Part shown: in pieces, positions 62,900-64,000 of the stretch
Numbering within the stretch: the first letter of the stretch is position 1
How the letters are laid out: every line of letters begins with the position of its first letter
DNA from: DATBLZ01 sp036555065
GTDB taxonomy: Bacteria > Pseudomonadota > Gammaproteobacteria > Steroidobacterales > Rariloculaceae
NCBI GenBank assembly: GCA_036555065.1
Contig: DATBLZ010000040.1
Span: forward strand, 1 to 64,000
DNA length: 64,000 bases
Direction of reading: 5' to 3'
Position numbers and translations under genes: made by a program
The notes under the pieces: generated by a model
Database searches by the model: none
What the model was told of the DNA's origin: nothing
The model's input: the letters and a program-made list of their open reading frames with translations, nothing else

Positions 62900-64000
62900 A
62901 TGCGCAGTCACTACTGCGGCCAGGTCAACCGCGCGCTCATCGGCAGCGCGGTGACGGTGGCGGGTTGGGTACATCGGCGCCGCGATCACGGCGGCGTGAT
63001 CTTCATCGACCTGCGCGATCGCGAGGGGTTGCTGCAGGTCGTGTTCGATCCCGATCGCGCCGAGATGTTCAAGGACGCCGAGCGGCTGCGCTCGGAGTTC
63101 GTGCTTGCGGTCGAAGGCAGAGTGCGCGCGCGTCCCGAGGGCACCGTCAACCCGAACCTCGCGAGTGGCGAGATCGAGGTGCTCGCGACCAAGCTCACGG
63201 TGCTCGCCAAAGCCAAGACGCCCCCGTTTCATCACGACGAGCACGCGAGCGAAGAGCTCCGTTTGCGGTACCGCTATCTCGACCTGCGTCGTGAGCCGAT
63301 GCTGAAGAATTTGCGCCTGCGGCACACGGTGACGCGCGCGCTGCGCAGGTTCATGGATGAGCACGGTTTCGTCGATGTCGAGACGCCGATCCTGACGAAG
63401 ACGACGCCCGAAGGCGCGCGCGACTATCTCGTGCCGAGTCGCACGCAGCCAGGCAACTTCTTCGCGCTGCCACAGTCCCCTCAGCTCATGAAACAGCTGC
63501 TCATGGTGTCGGGACTCGACCGCTACTATCAGATCGTCAAGTGCTTCCGCGACGAGGATCTGCGTGCCGACCGTCAGCCCGAGTTCACGCAGCTCGATAT
63601 CGAGACGAGCTTCATGGGCGAGGAAGACATCCTCGTGCTCATGGAGCAGCTCCTCTGCGAGACGTTCAAGGCGGTGCTCGGCGTCGAGTTACCGAAGCCG
63701 TTCCCGCGCATGAAATACGCGGATGCGATGCTTCGCTACGGCAGCGACAAGCCCGACCTGCGCAACCCGCTCGAGCTCGTCGAGGTCGCGGACTTGTTCC
63801 GCGGCGTGGAGTTCAAGGTGTTTGCGGGCCCCGCGGCGGACCCCAAGAGCCGCATTGCGGCGCTCAAGCTGCCCAAAGGCGGCGAGCTCACGCGCAAGGA
63901 AATCGACGACTACACGGCGCTCGTCGGCCGCCACGGCGCGAAGGGGCTCGCGTACATCAAGGTCAACGAGCGCGCCAAAGGGCGCGACGGCTTGCAGTCG
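62900..64000 (+). CDS. aspS: Aspartyl-tRNA synthetase (5' part, continues past window)
   Basis: The first 367 residues are visible from ATG at 62900; the frame is open to the right edge. An OB-fold anticodon domain (GWVHRRRDHGGVIFIDLRD) is followed by class II motif 2 region FRDEDLRADRQPEFTQLDIE and the bacterial insertion domain. His30 in RRRDH matches the residue found in non-discriminating AspRS (charging both tRNA-Asp and tRNA-Asn); discriminating enzymes such as E. coli's have Leu there. This suggests a GatCAB-dependent route to Asn-tRNA. Confidence 0.96.
   Translation, partial: MRSHYCGQVNRALIGSAVTVAGWVHRRRDHGGVIFIDLRDREGLLQVVFDPDRAEMFKDAERLRSEFVLAVEGRVRARPEGTVNPNLASGEIEVLATKLTVLAKAKTPPFHHDEHASEELRLRYRYLDLRREPMLKNLRLRHTVTRALRRFMDEHGFVDVETPILTKTTPEGARDYLVPSRTQPGNFFALPQSPQLMKQLLMVSGLDRYYQIVKCFRDEDLRADRQPEFTQLDIETSFMGEEDILVLMEQLLCETFKAVLGVELPKPFPRMKYADAMLRYGSDKPDLRNPLELVEVADLFRGVEFKVFAGPAADPKSRIAALKLPKGGELTRKEIDDYTALVGRHGAKGLAYIKVNERAKGRDGLQS

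Overview
The window is a GC-rich, gene-dense stretch of a gammaproteobacterial chromosome made almost entirely of housekeeping operons. Evidence for the class is the gene order: lptC-lptA-lptB-rpoN-hpf-rapZ, petABC-sspA-sspB, diaA-yraN-lpoA against rsmI-rnpB-mraZ, a full dcw cluster ending in ftsZ-lpxC, then dciA, an M23 peptidase and secA, zapD-coaE-pilD-pilC-pilB-pilA, pilS-pilR, and sucCD. Codon use is strongly GC-biased, which creates many long antisense shadow frames. No genus can be fixed from this sequence. I saw no tRNA, insertion sequence, prophage or CRISPR array.

Layout. 1-7.8 kb: the tail of a patatin-like lipase, the minus-strand lipopolysaccharide transport/sigma-54 operon (ptsN and npr are absent), a BolA-family gene, murA, and a DegS-like periplasmic protease. 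7.9-12.6 kb: cytochrome bc1 (petABC) with sspAB, then minus-strand diaA and yraN. 12.6-33.4 kb: lpoA and rsmI, which share a CATG at their starts, rnpB, and the division/cell-wall cluster mraZ to ftsZ plus lpxC, mostly coupled by 4-base stop/start overlaps. 33.4-38.3 kb: dciA, a c-di-GMP-I riboswitch in front of an M23 peptidase, secA and mutT. 38.4-41.0 kb: a two-gene accessory unit with a small secreted protein resembling a subtilisin propeptide and a modular S8 protease. 41.0-53.4 kb: zapD, coaE and the type IV pilus genes, a large membrane protein with a spermidine-synthase-like domain, and pilSR. 53.5-64 kb: sucCD, nadE, bamD, rluD, pgeF, clpB, an FmdB-like protein and the start of aspS.

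The genes connect in several ways. RpoN, PilS/PilR and a consensus -24/-12 promoter before pilA are all present. MraZ has four 10-bp repeats behind its own strong promoter. ClpB has a sigma-32-type promoter. A c-di-GMP sensor controls a cell-wall hydrolase next to the secretion motor.

The most unusual observations are: SecA carries an extra block of about 51 residues in its preprotein-crosslinking domain that aligns without gaps to the N-terminal domain of translation factor IF3; MurB has two in-frame copies of a 48-bp palindromic repeat; a free-standing propeptide-like protein is paired with an S8 protease; hpf appears to start at ATT; and the DegS-like protease has Glu where the catalytic Asp is expected.
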